Positions 42,159-50,458 of a stretch of DNA of 64,000 nt are shown here, one piece after another. The DNA lies in NCBI GenBank assembly GCA_036405815.1, contig DASWWX010000034.1, positions 81,902 to 145,901 on the forward strand. Reading direction: 5' to 3'. A program made the position numbers and the translations under genes. The first letter of the stretch is position 1. Each line of letters begins with the position of its first letter. The notes below the pieces were generated by a model. The model had not been told where the DNA came from. It made no database searches and saw only the letters and a list, made by a program, of their open reading frames with translations. The stretch is from Solimonas sp036405815 (lineage in GTDB: Bacteria; Pseudomonadota; Gammaproteobacteria; Nevskiales; Nevskiaceae).

Positions 42159-43435
42159 TGCCCGCGATCCATGTCCGTCATCGGTTGCGTCCGGCACTGT
42201 CCGGTCTCGGCGCGCTGGCACTGACCCTGTTGATCGCCGCCTGCGACAGCGGCAGCGGTGGCAGTGGTGGTCCGACGAGTACCGACCAGGAATTCGCCGC
42301 CAACACCACGACCGCGCTCGACCAGCAGCGTCCGGCCGTGGCCAGCAACCGCGCCGGCCGTTCGGTCGTCGCCTGGGAAAGCTTCGGCCAGGACGGCAGC
42401 CACCTGGGCATCGTCGCGCGCCGCTTCGACAACGGCGCACCGATCGGCCCCGAGTTCGTGGTCAACACTTACACCGTCGGCCGCCAGAACTTTCCGGCGG
42501 TGGCGATGGACGCCGCCGGCAATTTCGTCGTCGCCTGGCGCAGTTCCCTGCAGGGCAGCCCCGGCGGCACGATCTTCGCGCAGCGCTACGCCGCCGACGG
42601 CAGCAAGCTCGGCGGTGAGTTCCGCGTCGGCCCGGACAACTCCAATCGTGACTCGCAGTCCGAACCGCAGGTGGCGATGAACGCGCAGGGCGACTTTGCG
42701 ATCGCCTGGAGCAATCGCGAGGTCGGTGCGCTGGCCGAGGCGCTGGGTCGCAACGGTGACGAGGATCGCTGGATCGAGGTGCGTACCTATACCGCCGACG
42801 GCAATCCGCGCATCGCGCCCAAGCGCACCACCGTGCAGGCCGACGATCCGTTCCCGCGCGCACCGCGCATCGGCATGGATGCCAACGGCAATATCGCCGT
42901 GGTCTGGGCCAGCGCTGCGGGCGGCACGCAACTGCGCGTGCAGCACTACGACAGCAGCGCCAACGCGCTGTCGCCGGTCTACAACATCAACGAAATCTCC
43001 AACGAGATCGACGCCGACCTGGCAACAATGGCGATGGCGCCGGACGGCAGCTTCGCCGTCGCCTGGGAGACCTACACCTTCGGCTACCAGCCGCTCGGTC
43101 TGCTCGTACGCCGCTACAGCGGCCCCCAGTCGCCGGTCGGACCGCCGCAGCGCGTCGCGCCGCCGGAATCCGGCCTGGTCGAGCGCAACTCGATGGCGAT
43201 CACGGCCAACGGCGATCTGCTGCTGACCGCCCATGCCACCGACCGCGTGTACTTCGCCGTGCTGACCGCTGACGGGGCACTGATCGGGCCGACCCGGGTG
43301 AGCAACAGCGGCTTTGCTTCGCTGTTCCCATCGGTAGCCCAGTCCGGGCCGAACCGGGCCTTGGTGGCCTGGCAAAGCCTGGGGCAGGATGGCGACGGTC
43401 GCGGCATCCGGGTTCGGGAGATTTCGCTGAGGTAA
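42155..43435 (+). CDS. lipoprotein with repeated beta-strand motifs, function unknown
   Basis: 426 residues with a lipobox LIAAC. The rest is a series of units containing [P/Q]xVAMxxxGxFxVAW: RPAVASNRAGRSVVAW, FPAVAMDAAGNFVVAW, PQVAMNAQGDFAIAW, RIGMDANGNIAVVW, LATMAMAPDGSFAVAW and PSVAQSGPNRALVAW. Each of these alternates with RRF/QRY...G, as in bacterial beta-propellers. No catalytic signature. Coupled to the esterase by a 4-bp ATGA overlap. It resembles secreted propeller-like proteins without assigned roles. Confidence 0.78.
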   Translation: MMPAIHVRHRLRPALSGLGALALTLLIAACDSGSGGSGGPTSTDQEFAANTTTALDQQRPAVASNRAGRSVVAWESFGQDGSHLGIVARRFDNGAPIGPEFVVNTYTVGRQNFPAVAMDAAGNFVVAWRSSLQGSPGGTIFAQRYAADGSKLGGEFRVGPDNSNRDSQSEPQVAMNAQGDFAIAWSNREVGALAEALGRNGDEDRWIEVRTYTADGNPRIAPKRTTVQADDPFPRAPRIGMDANGNIAVVWASAAGGTQLRVQHYDSSANALSPVYNINEISNEIDADLATMAMAPDGSFAVAWETYTFGYQPLGLLVRRYSGPQSPVGPPQRVAPPESGLVERNSMAITANGDLLLTAHATDRVYFAVLTADGALIGPTRVSNSGFASLFPSVAQSGPNRALVAWQSLGQDGDGRGIRVREISLR

Positions 43436-43525
43436 CCGGTGCTTGCGTCACCCGTGCCGGGACCCTAGAGTGGAGCGGGACACTGGCAGCAGCCGCTGCA
43501 GTGCAATTGTTTCTGGGGGAAGTTT

Positions 43526-44269
43526 ATGAAGTCAGTATTCAAAGCTGCGGCGGGCGCTCTGCTCACCGCCACCGTCGTGGGCGCACCCGTGGTCGCAGGC
43601 GAGCGCGATCCGCAGATCGGTACCTACATGGTGTGGAACTTCGGCGGCGGCGCGAGCGATGTGCTCGGCGACAGCTTCCACTACGGTCTGCGCCTGGATT
43701 ACGACTCACGTCGTGCCGTGCTGGATCGCGCGCCGCCGGTGCTGCTGCTCAGCGTCGGTGATCGCAGCGGCGTCGAAGCCTATTTCAACGGCAGCAACCT
43801 GCGCGCGCTGTCGGCGCAACTCAACCAGGCCGGCGGCGCCGGCTTCCTGGGCGGCAGCGCCGCGATGACGACGGCCGCGATCGTGGTCGGCGTCGCCGCC
43901 ACGGCCGTGGTCGTCAGCTCGGCCGACAACAACAGCTCGTCCTCGCCGACCGGCGGCGATACCGGTGGCTCGACCGGCGGTAGCACGGGTGGTTCGACCG
44001 GCGGCTCCACGGGCGGCAGCACGGGTGGTTCGACCGGCGGCTCCACGGGCGGTAGCACGGGTGGTTCGACCGGTGGCTCCACGGGCGGCAGCACCGGCGG
44101 TTCGACGGGCGGCCTGCTGGGCTTCTCCGGCGGCGGCAGTGGCCTCAGCGACCTGCGTCGCACCTCGGTGCTCTACGCCAACCCCGAGACGCGCGGCGTC
44201 ACCCCGGAATACCAGCAGTGGTTGGACGGCGGCAACGGGCACATGGGCGATCTGGTCGCCGGCCAGTAA
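43526..44269 (+). CDS. exported protein with (Ser-Thr-Gly-Gly)12 repeat
   Basis: 247 residues. Signal peptide MKSVFKAAAGALLTATVVGAPVVAG, a 75-residue globular part (IGTYMVWNFGGGASDVLG...), a hydrophobic segment (AMTTAAIVVGVAATAVVVSS), then 12 STGG units and a C-terminal tail. The tail has GGGSGLSDLRRTSVLYANPE and ends GHMGDLVAGQ. The repeat is low-complexity, flexible and probably a linker. ATG at 43526 follows GGGGGAAG. A strong terminator follows. The family is unknown to me. Confidence 0.8.
   Translation: MKSVFKAAAGALLTATVVGAPVVAGERDPQIGTYMVWNFGGGASDVLGDSFHYGLRLDYDSRRAVLDRAPPVLLLSVGDRSGVEAYFNGSNLRALSAQLNQAGGAGFLGGSAAMTTAAIVVGVAATAVVVSSADNNSSSSPTGGDTGGSTGGSTGGSTGGSTGGSTGGSTGGSTGGSTGGSTGGSTGGSTGGSTGGLLGFSGGGSGLSDLRRTSVLYANPETRGVTPEYQQWLDGGNGHMGDLVAGQ
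43967..44110 (+). repeat. 12 STGG codon repeats arranged in 36-bp higher-order units
   Basis: The 12-bp unit (Ser-Thr-Gly-Gly) recurs 12 times. The serine codons cycle TCG, TCC, AGC in three full rounds after a starting TCG-AGC, so a 36-bp unit repeats with small synonymous changes. Such tracts often change in copy number by slippage or recombination. Confidence 0.85.
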
Positions 44270-44291
44270 GGCACCGCAACGCCGTTCAGGA

Positions 44292-44317
44292 GGGGAGCCG
44301 CAGGGCTCCCCTTTTTT
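44292..44317 (+). terminator. intrinsic terminator after the STGG-repeat gene
   Basis: 8-bp stem GGGGAGCC/GGCTCCCC with a 4-base loop and six T directly after it. It begins 23 bp behind the stop codon and ends before the convergent symporter gene. Confidence 0.88.
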
Positions 44318-44344
44318 GTGCCCGCTGGAGCACCGGATGTCGAC

Positions 44345-45763
44345 TCAGCCCAAGGCCCCCTGAGCGGCTGCATCGGCGGCATCGCCGCCCGTTCGAACGC
44401 CGGTTTGCGCACCCGAGAACGGCAGCAGCGCCAGATACGCGGCAAACGACGCCACCAGAGAAATCAGGAACGGTGTGTCCTGCGGCCAGACATAACCGGC
44501 GAGCAGGTAGGTCAGCAGACCCGACCCGATCGAGGCGTAGGCGCAAACGGCGCCGCCCCAGCGCGGCGCCCATAGGGCGAACAGCAGGATCACCAGCAAT
44601 CCTGACGAGCCCAGGCTGGACGCAGCGACGACCAGTTCATAAACACCCTCGCTGGCCAAAGCCAGGCCATACGCGGCCAGACCGAACACGACCACCGCGA
44701 TGCGATTGACCCGTAAACGCTGCGCATCGCTCAGGCGGGGGCGCAGGGGCAGTATCAGGTTGCGCGCCGCGAGTGACCCCGAAACCAACAGCGCCGAATC
44801 AACCGTGGACAGGATCGCCGAGACCAGGGCCGCGACGAAAACCAGATAGAGCGGCGTCGCCAACTGCGTTTGTGCCAAGTGCAGCAGCACCTGTTCAGGC
44901 TCGTCGATTTCCCCGACGTAATGCCCGGCGATCAGCCCGAGCGACACCGGGATCAGCCCCACCAGCAGATACAGAACACCGGCGCTGACGGTGGCGCGAC
45001 GCGCCAGCATCGGATCACGCGTCGCCAGCACCCGCGCCACCAGCTCCTGCGCAACGATCGAACCACAGATCGGCACCGCGAGCATTTCCAAGGTCCCGAG
45101 CCAGGATCCCTGTGGATCGGTCCAGCTGAGCGCGGTTACCGACAGGTCGGCGAGGTGCTGCGCGCCGCCGGCACTCAGCACCAGGACCAGCACGATCACG
45201 ATGCCGACGATCATGACGATGCCCTGCACCAGATCGGTCATTGCGTCGGCCCACATGCCGCCGCTGGCGGTATAGATGATCACGACCGCCGCCGCTAACG
45301 TCAGCGCCACGAGCAGGCTCAACTCGGACGAGGCGGCCAGCACCTGGCCGAAGGCACGAATCTGCGCCGCGGCCCACAGCAGCGACGTCGGGATCATCAC
45401 CACCGCAGCCGCGCGCTCGACGCCAACGCCATAACGAGCGCGGAAAAGATCGGCCAACGTGACGATGCCGCGGCGCCACAGCGGAATCGCGAAGACCAAA
45501 CCCATTACCACGATACCGATCGCGTAGCCGAACGGATCGCTGCGCGTGCCCGACAGGCCGCTTTCGTAGGCGACGCCAGCGGCACCGATGCAGGTCTCGG
45601 CACCGAACCAGGTGGCAAAGATCGTGAACGTGCCGAGCCAGGGGCCGAGCCGGCGCCCGGCCAGCAGGTAGTCCTCCTCGGTGTGCACGCGTCGCGCCGC
45701 CCAGCGCGCGAACCAAAGTTGGACGGCGATGTATCCCAGAACGAACAGCAGCAACAGATTCAT
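44345..45763 (-). CDS. sodium:solute symporter (SSS family)
   Basis: 472-residue inner-membrane protein with about 13 hydrophobic helices. Family marks are the N-terminal YLLAGRRLGPWLGTFTIFATWFGAETCIG, the central IYTASGGMWADAMTDLVQGIVM, and VSAILSTVDSALLVSGSLAARNL in the sodium-site region. It resembles the SSS subgroup of proline/pantothenate/unknown-substrate carriers; substrate unknown. Divergent from the isoaspartyl peptidase gene with 96 bp between. Confidence 0.9.
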   Translation of the reverse strand: MNLLLLFVLGYIAVQLWFARWAARRVHTEEDYLLAGRRLGPWLGTFTIFATWFGAETCIGAAGVAYESGLSGTRSDPFGYAIGIVVMGLVFAIPLWRRGIVTLADLFRARYGVGVERAAAVVMIPTSLLWAAAQIRAFGQVLAASSELSLLVALTLAAAVVIIYTASGGMWADAMTDLVQGIVMIVGIVIVLVLVLSAGGAQHLADLSVTALSWTDPQGSWLGTLEMLAVPICGSIVAQELVARVLATRDPMLARRATVSAGVLYLLVGLIPVSLGLIAGHYVGEIDEPEQVLLHLAQTQLATPLYLVFVAALVSAILSTVDSALLVSGSLAARNLILPLRPRLSDAQRLRVNRIAVVVFGLAAYGLALASEGVYELVVAASSLGSSGLLVILLFALWAPRWGGAVCAYASIGSGLLTYLLAGYVWPQDTPFLISLVASFAAYLALLPFSGAQTGVRTGGDAADAAAQGALG

Positions 45764-45859
45764 GCGTGACGACCCCCCGATCGCCAGCGCAGCATAAGCG
45801 CGAACGGTGCGTGCGGCGAGGCGCTACCGCCAGACATCGCACGCGCGTAGGCTGCGGCC

Positions 45860-46813
45860 ATGTCCATCCCAACATCACTGATCCGGCTGGCCTTGCATGG
45901 CGGCGCCGGCGACCTCGACCTCGAGCGCAGCGCGGACCACGAGCAGCGCGATGCGCTGCGGGCGATGGCCACCGAGGGCCTGGCGCTGTTGCAGGAAGGC
46001 GCCAGCGCGCTCGATGTCGTGGAGCGCATGGTGGTGCGATTGGAGGACTGCCCTCTATTCAATGCCGGCATCGGCGCGGTACTGAACCGCGACGGCCACC
46101 CGGAACTGGATGCGGCGATCATCGACGGCCGCCAGCGTCGCTGCGGCGCGGTAGCCGGCGTCACCCTCGCCCGCAGCCCGATCCGGCTGGCGCGCGCTGT
46201 GATGGAACGCTCACCGCACGTGCTCATGGCCGGCGTCGGTGCCGAGGCGTTGAATCAGGCGCTGGGCCTGGAGACGGTGGTACCGGACTTCTTCGTCATT
46301 CCCGAACGCCGGCGCCAGTTGCAGCAGGCGCAGGCGCATGGCGCCGTGGCACTGGATCACGACAGCGCCTTCGGCACGGTCGGCTGCGTGGCACGCGACA
46401 CGCACGGCCATCTGGCCGCCGCCACCAGCACCGGCGGGCTGACCAACAAGCTGCCCGGTCGCGTCGGCGACACCCCGATCCCCGGCGCCGGCACCTTTGC
46501 CGACGATCGCAGCGTCGCCGTGTCCTGCACCGGTACCGGCGAGAGCTTCATCCGCGCCGGCTTCGGCGCCGACATCGATGCACGCGTTCGCTACGGCAAC
46601 GCCCCATTGCGACAGGCTTGCGAGGACGCGCTCGCCGCCGTGCGCGAATTCGGCGGCCGCGGCGGCTGCATCGCGATCGACCGCCACGGCGAGCTGGCAC
46701 TGCCGTTCAACACCACCGCGATGTACCGCGCCTGGGTGGGTGCCGACGGTGCGATCCGTGTCGCCGTCGGACCTGACGAGGCGCCCGCCACGCTTGCACC
46801 GCACGGGCGCTAG
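45860..46813 (+). CDS. iaaA: isoaspartyl peptidase / L-asparaginase (Ntn hydrolase)
   Basis: 317 residues. The autocleavage site and new N-terminal nucleophile are Thr173 in FGTVGCVARD. The N-terminal LHGGAGD motif and FNAGIGAVLN are visible. STGGLTNKLPGRVGDTPIPGAGT and CTGTGESFIRAGF form the substrate pocket. The enzyme removes isoaspartyl residues from peptides and hydrolyses L-asparagine. It ends in a 4-bp overlap with the stop of the convergent cyclase gene. Confidence 0.93.
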   Translation: MSIPTSLIRLALHGGAGDLDLERSADHEQRDALRAMATEGLALLQEGASALDVVERMVVRLEDCPLFNAGIGAVLNRDGHPELDAAIIDGRQRRCGAVAGVTLARSPIRLARAVMERSPHVLMAGVGAEALNQALGLETVVPDFFVIPERRRQLQQAQAHGAVALDHDSAFGTVGCVARDTHGHLAAATSTGGLTNKLPGRVGDTPIPGAGTFADDRSVAVSCTGTGESFIRAGFGADIDARVRYGNAPLRQACEDALAAVREFGGRGGCIAIDRHGELALPFNTTAMYRAWVGADGAIRVAVGPDEAPATLAPHGR

Positions 46814-48114
46814 GCCGCCTCGGCCTCCAGCGTCGCGCACGGCACCGGCTGCGCAAAGCCTTTCACCGTGAGCGGCGCGCGCGCTTGCAGGCGCGCACCG
46901 TCGGCCAGCTCGGTGGTACGCGCGTCGACCAGGATCTCGCCGTCGAGCGCCTGCTCACACAAGCGCGAGGCCAGGTTCACGGCCGAGCCGACCGCGGTGT
47001 ACTCCAGGCGCGAGGACGAACCGATCACGCCGACCGTCACCACGCCGGTGGCAACGCCAAAGCCGATGCCGAGCCGCTGCGTCGGCGTACTCCACTGCGC
47101 CGCCCGGCGCTGCACCGCTTCACGGATGCGCGCCGCCATATCGAGCGCCCGCGTCGCGTGATAAGCCACCGGCAGCGGCGCACCGACCAGGATCAGGATG
47201 CCGTCGCCGGCGAAATCTTTGATGGTGGCGCCGTACTCGGCAACGACCTGCCCACTGGCGTCGTAGTACTCTCGAAGCACCTGCAGCACCTCGGTAGACG
47301 AGCGTATCGCCGCATAGGCGGTGAAGCCGCGCAGATCGCAGCACACCACGGTGATCTCGCGGCTGGACTCCTGCATCGCCTGATCCAGTCCCTGCTCCGA
47401 CACCAGACGCGCCACCTGCGGCGACAGGAAGCGCGACATGAACTGGCCGCGCTGACCCTGCAGCACGTGGTAGTGCACAGCGCCGACGAAGAACAGGATC
47501 TCACCGATCCCGGCGGACAGCGCCGCCGCATCCAGCGGCAACACGAAGCCGGCCACCAGGAAGGGGGTCGCACCCGCCATTGCCAGCACGCGGATCGCCT
47601 CGGCGCGGTCCGGGCGTCGGTTCAGCAGCAGCAGAATGCCGACCAGTCCAGCCAGCATCGCCAGCAGGATCGGCGCGAAGAACAGCCAGAAGCCACCGCT
47701 CAGGAACATCGCCGGCTGATCGCCGGCGCGCAGAAAGGCCTGCAGGCGTACTTCGGGCCACAGCAACGAGAACAGGCCGTACGCCGCACCCGCCACCTGA
47801 CCGAGACGCAGCACACGATCGCCGGTGCGGGTGTTGAGACTGACATCGGCCGGGACCGTGCGGCGCACGCGCAGAATCCATTCGAGCAGGCAGATGATTG
47901 CCAAGGTCTCGGGCAGCGCCAGCCAGCCGGACCAGGACGGCGGCTGTGGAAAGCGCGCAAGGAATACGACGTTCAGGTAGATGGACAGCCCGGTGAACGC
48001 AAAGCCCGCCGCCAGCGCCCGCGAGGTCTGGGAATGCCGGTCGGCGGAGACGAAGGCCAGCCCCATGCCCAGGGCCATCAGTGAAACCAGGATGTGGGCG
48101 GTGGCGTCGAGCAT
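46810..48114 (-). CDS. membrane class III adenylate/guanylate cyclase
   Basis: 434 residues from ATG 48114. Residues 1-205 carry six or so hydrophobic helices (a sensor membrane part). Residues 245-420 form a class III catalytic domain. Metal-binding Asp lies in VVCCDLRGFTAY and the second in KDFAGDGILIL; the transition-state Asn and Arg are in GSAVNLASRLCE. It likely makes cAMP from ATP; substrate choice is not resolved here. A longer frame begins at 48207 but adds residues without membrane character. Stop codons overlap with iaaA (convergent). Confidence 0.9.
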   Translation of the reverse strand: MLDATAHILVSLMALGMGLAFVSADRHSQTSRALAAGFAFTGLSIYLNVVFLARFPQPPSWSGWLALPETLAIICLLEWILRVRRTVPADVSLNTRTGDRVLRLGQVAGAAYGLFSLLWPEVRLQAFLRAGDQPAMFLSGGFWLFFAPILLAMLAGLVGILLLLNRRPDRAEAIRVLAMAGATPFLVAGFVLPLDAAALSAGIGEILFFVGAVHYHVLQGQRGQFMSRFLSPQVARLVSEQGLDQAMQESSREITVVCCDLRGFTAYAAIRSSTEVLQVLREYYDASGQVVAEYGATIKDFAGDGILILVGAPLPVAYHATRALDMAARIREAVQRRAAQWSTPTQRLGIGFGVATGVVTVGVIGSSSRLEYTAVGSAVNLASRLCEQALDGEILVDARTTELADGARLQARAPLTVKGFAQPVPCATLEAEAA

Positions 48115-48256
48115 GGCGTTTACGGTGCGCGCATTATGCCGGGACGCCACGCATGGCCCGGGTCGAGCCACTGCCGCCAAGACCCCCACCAAGAAAAACA
48201 AGTTCAATCAGTTTCTTATTGTTCATATCTAATTCTTACAGTGAGAAAGATCACGC

Positions 48257-48285
48257 TTGCCAGCGTAATCAATATGTTTTTAAAT
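48257..48285 (+). promoter_or_regulatory. candidate sigma-70 promoter in an AT-rich gap
   Basis: TTGCCA (5 of 6), 17 bp, then TTAAAT (4 of 6), within an AT-rich stretch at about 48205-48295 that is unlike the GC-rich surroundings. It would start the AbiEi-like gene at 48323. Confidence 0.5.
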
Positions 48286-48322
48286 ATCGACAGTTTTGGG
48301 GGCTTGGGGCTGTTGCTCACAC

Positions 48323-48943
48323 GTGGATCTTCAGAGCAAATCCGACCAGGTGGTACGGCTCGCGCAGCAGCAGGGTGTGCTGCGCCCGAAGGATTTGGTG
48401 CCATTTGGCATCCAGGCCGAGTATCTGCGACGCCTCTGTGATCGCGGCCTGCTGAAGAAGCTGGGACGCGGCAGCTATGTGCCGGCACAGACCCGCCCTT
48501 CCTCCGATCTGTCGCTGGCCATCGCCGCTCGCGCCGTGCCCAACGGGGTGATCTGCCTGCAGTCGGCGCTCGCATTCCACGGCCTGACCGCCCCCGACCC
48601 GCATCGCGTGTCCGTGGCGATCGAACGCCGCGCCGCACGTCCGCGCCTGGACTATCCGACGCTGCAGATCGCACGCCTCGGCGGCCCCGCATTCACCGAG
48701 GGCGTCGAGACGCATCGGGTCGAGCAGGTGGACCTGCGCATCTATGCGCTGGAAAAAACCCTGGCCGACCTGTTCAAGTTCCGCAACAAGATCGGCCCGC
48801 ACATCGCGGTCGATGCGCTGCGTGCCGCGTTGGCCGCGCGCGACGTCGACCTCAAGAAGCTTCGCCACTACGCGCGGCTGTGCCGCGTCGAACGGGTCAT
48901 GAAGCCCTATGTCGATGCACTGACCGTGCGTCGTACCTCCTGA
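48323..48943 (+). CDS. AbiEi-like antitoxin/transcription regulator, orphan
   Basis: 206 residues. The N-terminal part is a winged-helix-like domain: RLAQQQGVLRPKDLVPFGI then AEYLRRLCDRGLLKKLGRGSYVP. This is followed by ICLQSALAFHGLTAPDP and a C-terminal EKTLADLFKFRNKIGP, all characteristic of AbiEi antitoxins of type IV toxin-antitoxin systems. The nucleotidyltransferase toxin AbiEii that normally follows is absent; phospholipase A is next. GTG at 48323 is chosen; a TTG at 48296 is also in frame. The AT-rich upstream region hints at recent acquisition. Confidence 0.8.
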   Translation: MDLQSKSDQVVRLAQQQGVLRPKDLVPFGIQAEYLRRLCDRGLLKKLGRGSYVPAQTRPSSDLSLAIAARAVPNGVICLQSALAFHGLTAPDPHRVSVAIERRAARPRLDYPTLQIARLGGPAFTEGVETHRVEQVDLRIYALEKTLADLFKFRNKIGPHIAVDALRAALAARDVDLKKLRHYARLCRVERVMKPYVDALTVRRTS

Positions 48944-48956
48944 CACGGATCTCACC

Positions 48957-49901
48957 ATGATCGGCTTCGCCGCACGCACGCTGCTGCTCGCCCTGCTCTC
49001 ACTGGCGGTACCGGCGATGGCACAAGAGGAAGCGCCGGCCGCCGACCCGGCAATGCCGGAAATCGCGGCGCCGGAGAGCGGCGACAGCGTCATCGTCGAA
49101 GTGCCGCGCGAGACGCTGCAAGAAAATCCGGAGTTGCGACGCAAGCTCCTGTTCGACAACCTGGCGCGCGATCTCGACGTATTCACGCTGGTCAACGACC
49201 GGCACGGCCTGTCGTTCCACAAGCCGATGTACGTCTGGCCGATCAGCTACAGCCCGGACTACTACGGGGAGAACACCGAGCTGATCTTCCAGGTCGGCCT
49301 CAAGCAGCGCCTGTTCGCGCGCAATTTCTTCTTCGGCTACACGCAGAAGTCGTTCTGGCAGGTCTACAACAGCGACGATTCGCGGCCGTTCCGCGAGACC
49401 AACTACAACCCGGAGCTGTTCTACCGCTGGAAGCCGGACCGCGCCGGCTGTCGCGGCTGCGGACTCGACATCGGCATCGATCACGAATCCAACGGTCAGG
49501 AAGTCACCGAATCGCGCTCCTGGAATCGCATCATCTTGGCGCTGTACCGCGAAAGTGGCGACACCTTGCTCCACCTGCGCGCCTGGTATCGCATTCCGGA
49601 AGATCCGAAGAAGACGCCGGACGACCCGAAGGGCGACGACAATCCGGACATCGAGGACTACTACGGTCACGGCGAGTTGCGCCTGCAGCGCAAGCTTTTT
49701 GGCGCTCGCAACCACATGGCGGCGCTGATGGTGCGCGGCAATCCGTCGACCGGCAAGGGCGCATTGCAGATCGACTACAGCCTGCCGCTGGCCGACGACG
49801 CGTTCTGGTCGTTCAACCTCTGGCACGGCTACGGCGAGAGCCTGATCGACTACAACACGAGCATCACCCGCCTCAGCGTCGGGATCATGCTCGCGCGCTG
49901 A
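48957..49901 (+). CDS. pldA: outer-membrane phospholipase A
   Basis: 314 residues. Signal peptide MIGFAARTLLLALLSLAVPAMA. Catalytic residues are in the expected places: His176 and Ser178 in DHESNGQ, and Asn190 in SRSWNR, 12 residues later as in E. coli OMPLA (His142, Ser144, Asn156). The HGLSFHKPMYVWPISY and YNPELFYRW segments are strands of the 12-strand barrel. It hydrolyses phospholipids displaced to the outer leaflet. It begins 13 bp after the AbiEi-like gene, so it may share its promoter. Confidence 0.94.
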   Translation: MIGFAARTLLLALLSLAVPAMAQEEAPAADPAMPEIAAPESGDSVIVEVPRETLQENPELRRKLLFDNLARDLDVFTLVNDRHGLSFHKPMYVWPISYSPDYYGENTELIFQVGLKQRLFARNFFFGYTQKSFWQVYNSDDSRPFRETNYNPELFYRWKPDRAGCRGCGLDIGIDHESNGQEVTESRSWNRIILALYRESGDTLLHLRAWYRIPEDPKKTPDDPKGDDNPDIEDYYGHGELRLQRKLFGARNHMAALMVRGNPSTGKGALQIDYSLPLADDAFWSFNLWHGYGESLIDYNTSITRLSVGIMLAR

Positions 49902-49984
49902 CCGCGTTGGCGGCGTTGGCGGCCTGAGCGCCCGCGCGCTGTCGCCGCACATCAGCCCTTGCCCCAACCTCTCGACCAACGAAA

Positions 49985-50006
49985 ACGGGCGCCCTGAGGC
50001 GCCCGT
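49985..50006 (-). terminator. terminator at the end of the ribosomal cluster (after rplQ)
   Basis: On the minus strand, ACGGGCGCC-4 bases-GGCGCCCGT is followed by TTTTCG. It lies 23 bp after the rplQ stop codon and ends the S10-spc-alpha transcription unit. Confidence 0.85.
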
Positions 50007-50028
50007 CGTCTGTCGCTAGCAGAGAGGC

Positions 50029-50427
50029 TTACGAGGCCTGCGCTGCAGGCTCGGCCGTCGCAGCCGCCTTCGGGCGGTCGATCAGCTCGACGTAGGCCAT
50101 CGGCGCATCGTCACCCGCGCGGAATCCGCACTTGAGAATGCGCAGGTAGCCGCCCGGGCGCGCCTTGTAGCGCGGGCCGATATCGTTGAACAGCTTCTGC
50201 ACGGCGTCGCGATCGCGCAGGCGCGCGAACACGATGCGGCGGTTGGCCAGCGTGTCGTCCTTGGCGCGCGTGATCAGCGGCTCAGCCAGACGGCGCAGTT
50301 CCTTGGCCTTGGGCAGCGTGGTCTTGATCAGCTCGTGCTCGAACAGCGCAACCGCGATCGACTGCATCGTGGCCTTGCGGTGGCTGGGGCTGCGGCCGAA
50401 CGTACGGCCAGAGATCTTGTGACGCAT
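50029..50427 (-). CDS. rplQ: 50S ribosomal protein L17
   Basis: 132 residues, ribosome assembly protein next to the exit tunnel. MRHKISGRTFGRSPSHRKAT and TLPKAKELRRLAEPLIT are the invariant family blocks; the Ala-rich tail is variable. Last gene of the cluster and the usual partner of rpoA. It lies 31 bp downstream of rpoA. Confidence 0.97.
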   Translation of the reverse strand: MRHKISGRTFGRSPSHRKATMQSIAVALFEHELIKTTLPKAKELRRLAEPLITRAKDDTLANRRIVFARLRDRDAVQKLFNDIGPRYKARPGGYLRILKCGFRAGDDAPMAYVELIDRPKAAATAEPAAQAS

Positions 50428-50458
50428 GGTGTGGGATTCCTGCTAAGTCTTTTAGGCG

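Noticed and set aside
43967..44110. CRISPR-like repeat array
   Set aside because: The repeats are in frame, code for STGG, are directly adjacent without spacers and lie inside a gene.
48323..48943. Complete AbiE toxin-antitoxin module
   Set aside because: The gene that follows is outer-membrane phospholipase A with a full catalytic triad, not an AbiEii nucleotidyltransferase.
31709..50006. Near-identical GGGCGCC-type hairpins at 31709-31735 and 49985-50006 as a dispersed repeat family
   Set aside because: Both sit directly behind gene ends with T-runs and are best explained as ordinary intrinsic terminators. Two copies are too few for a repeat family.
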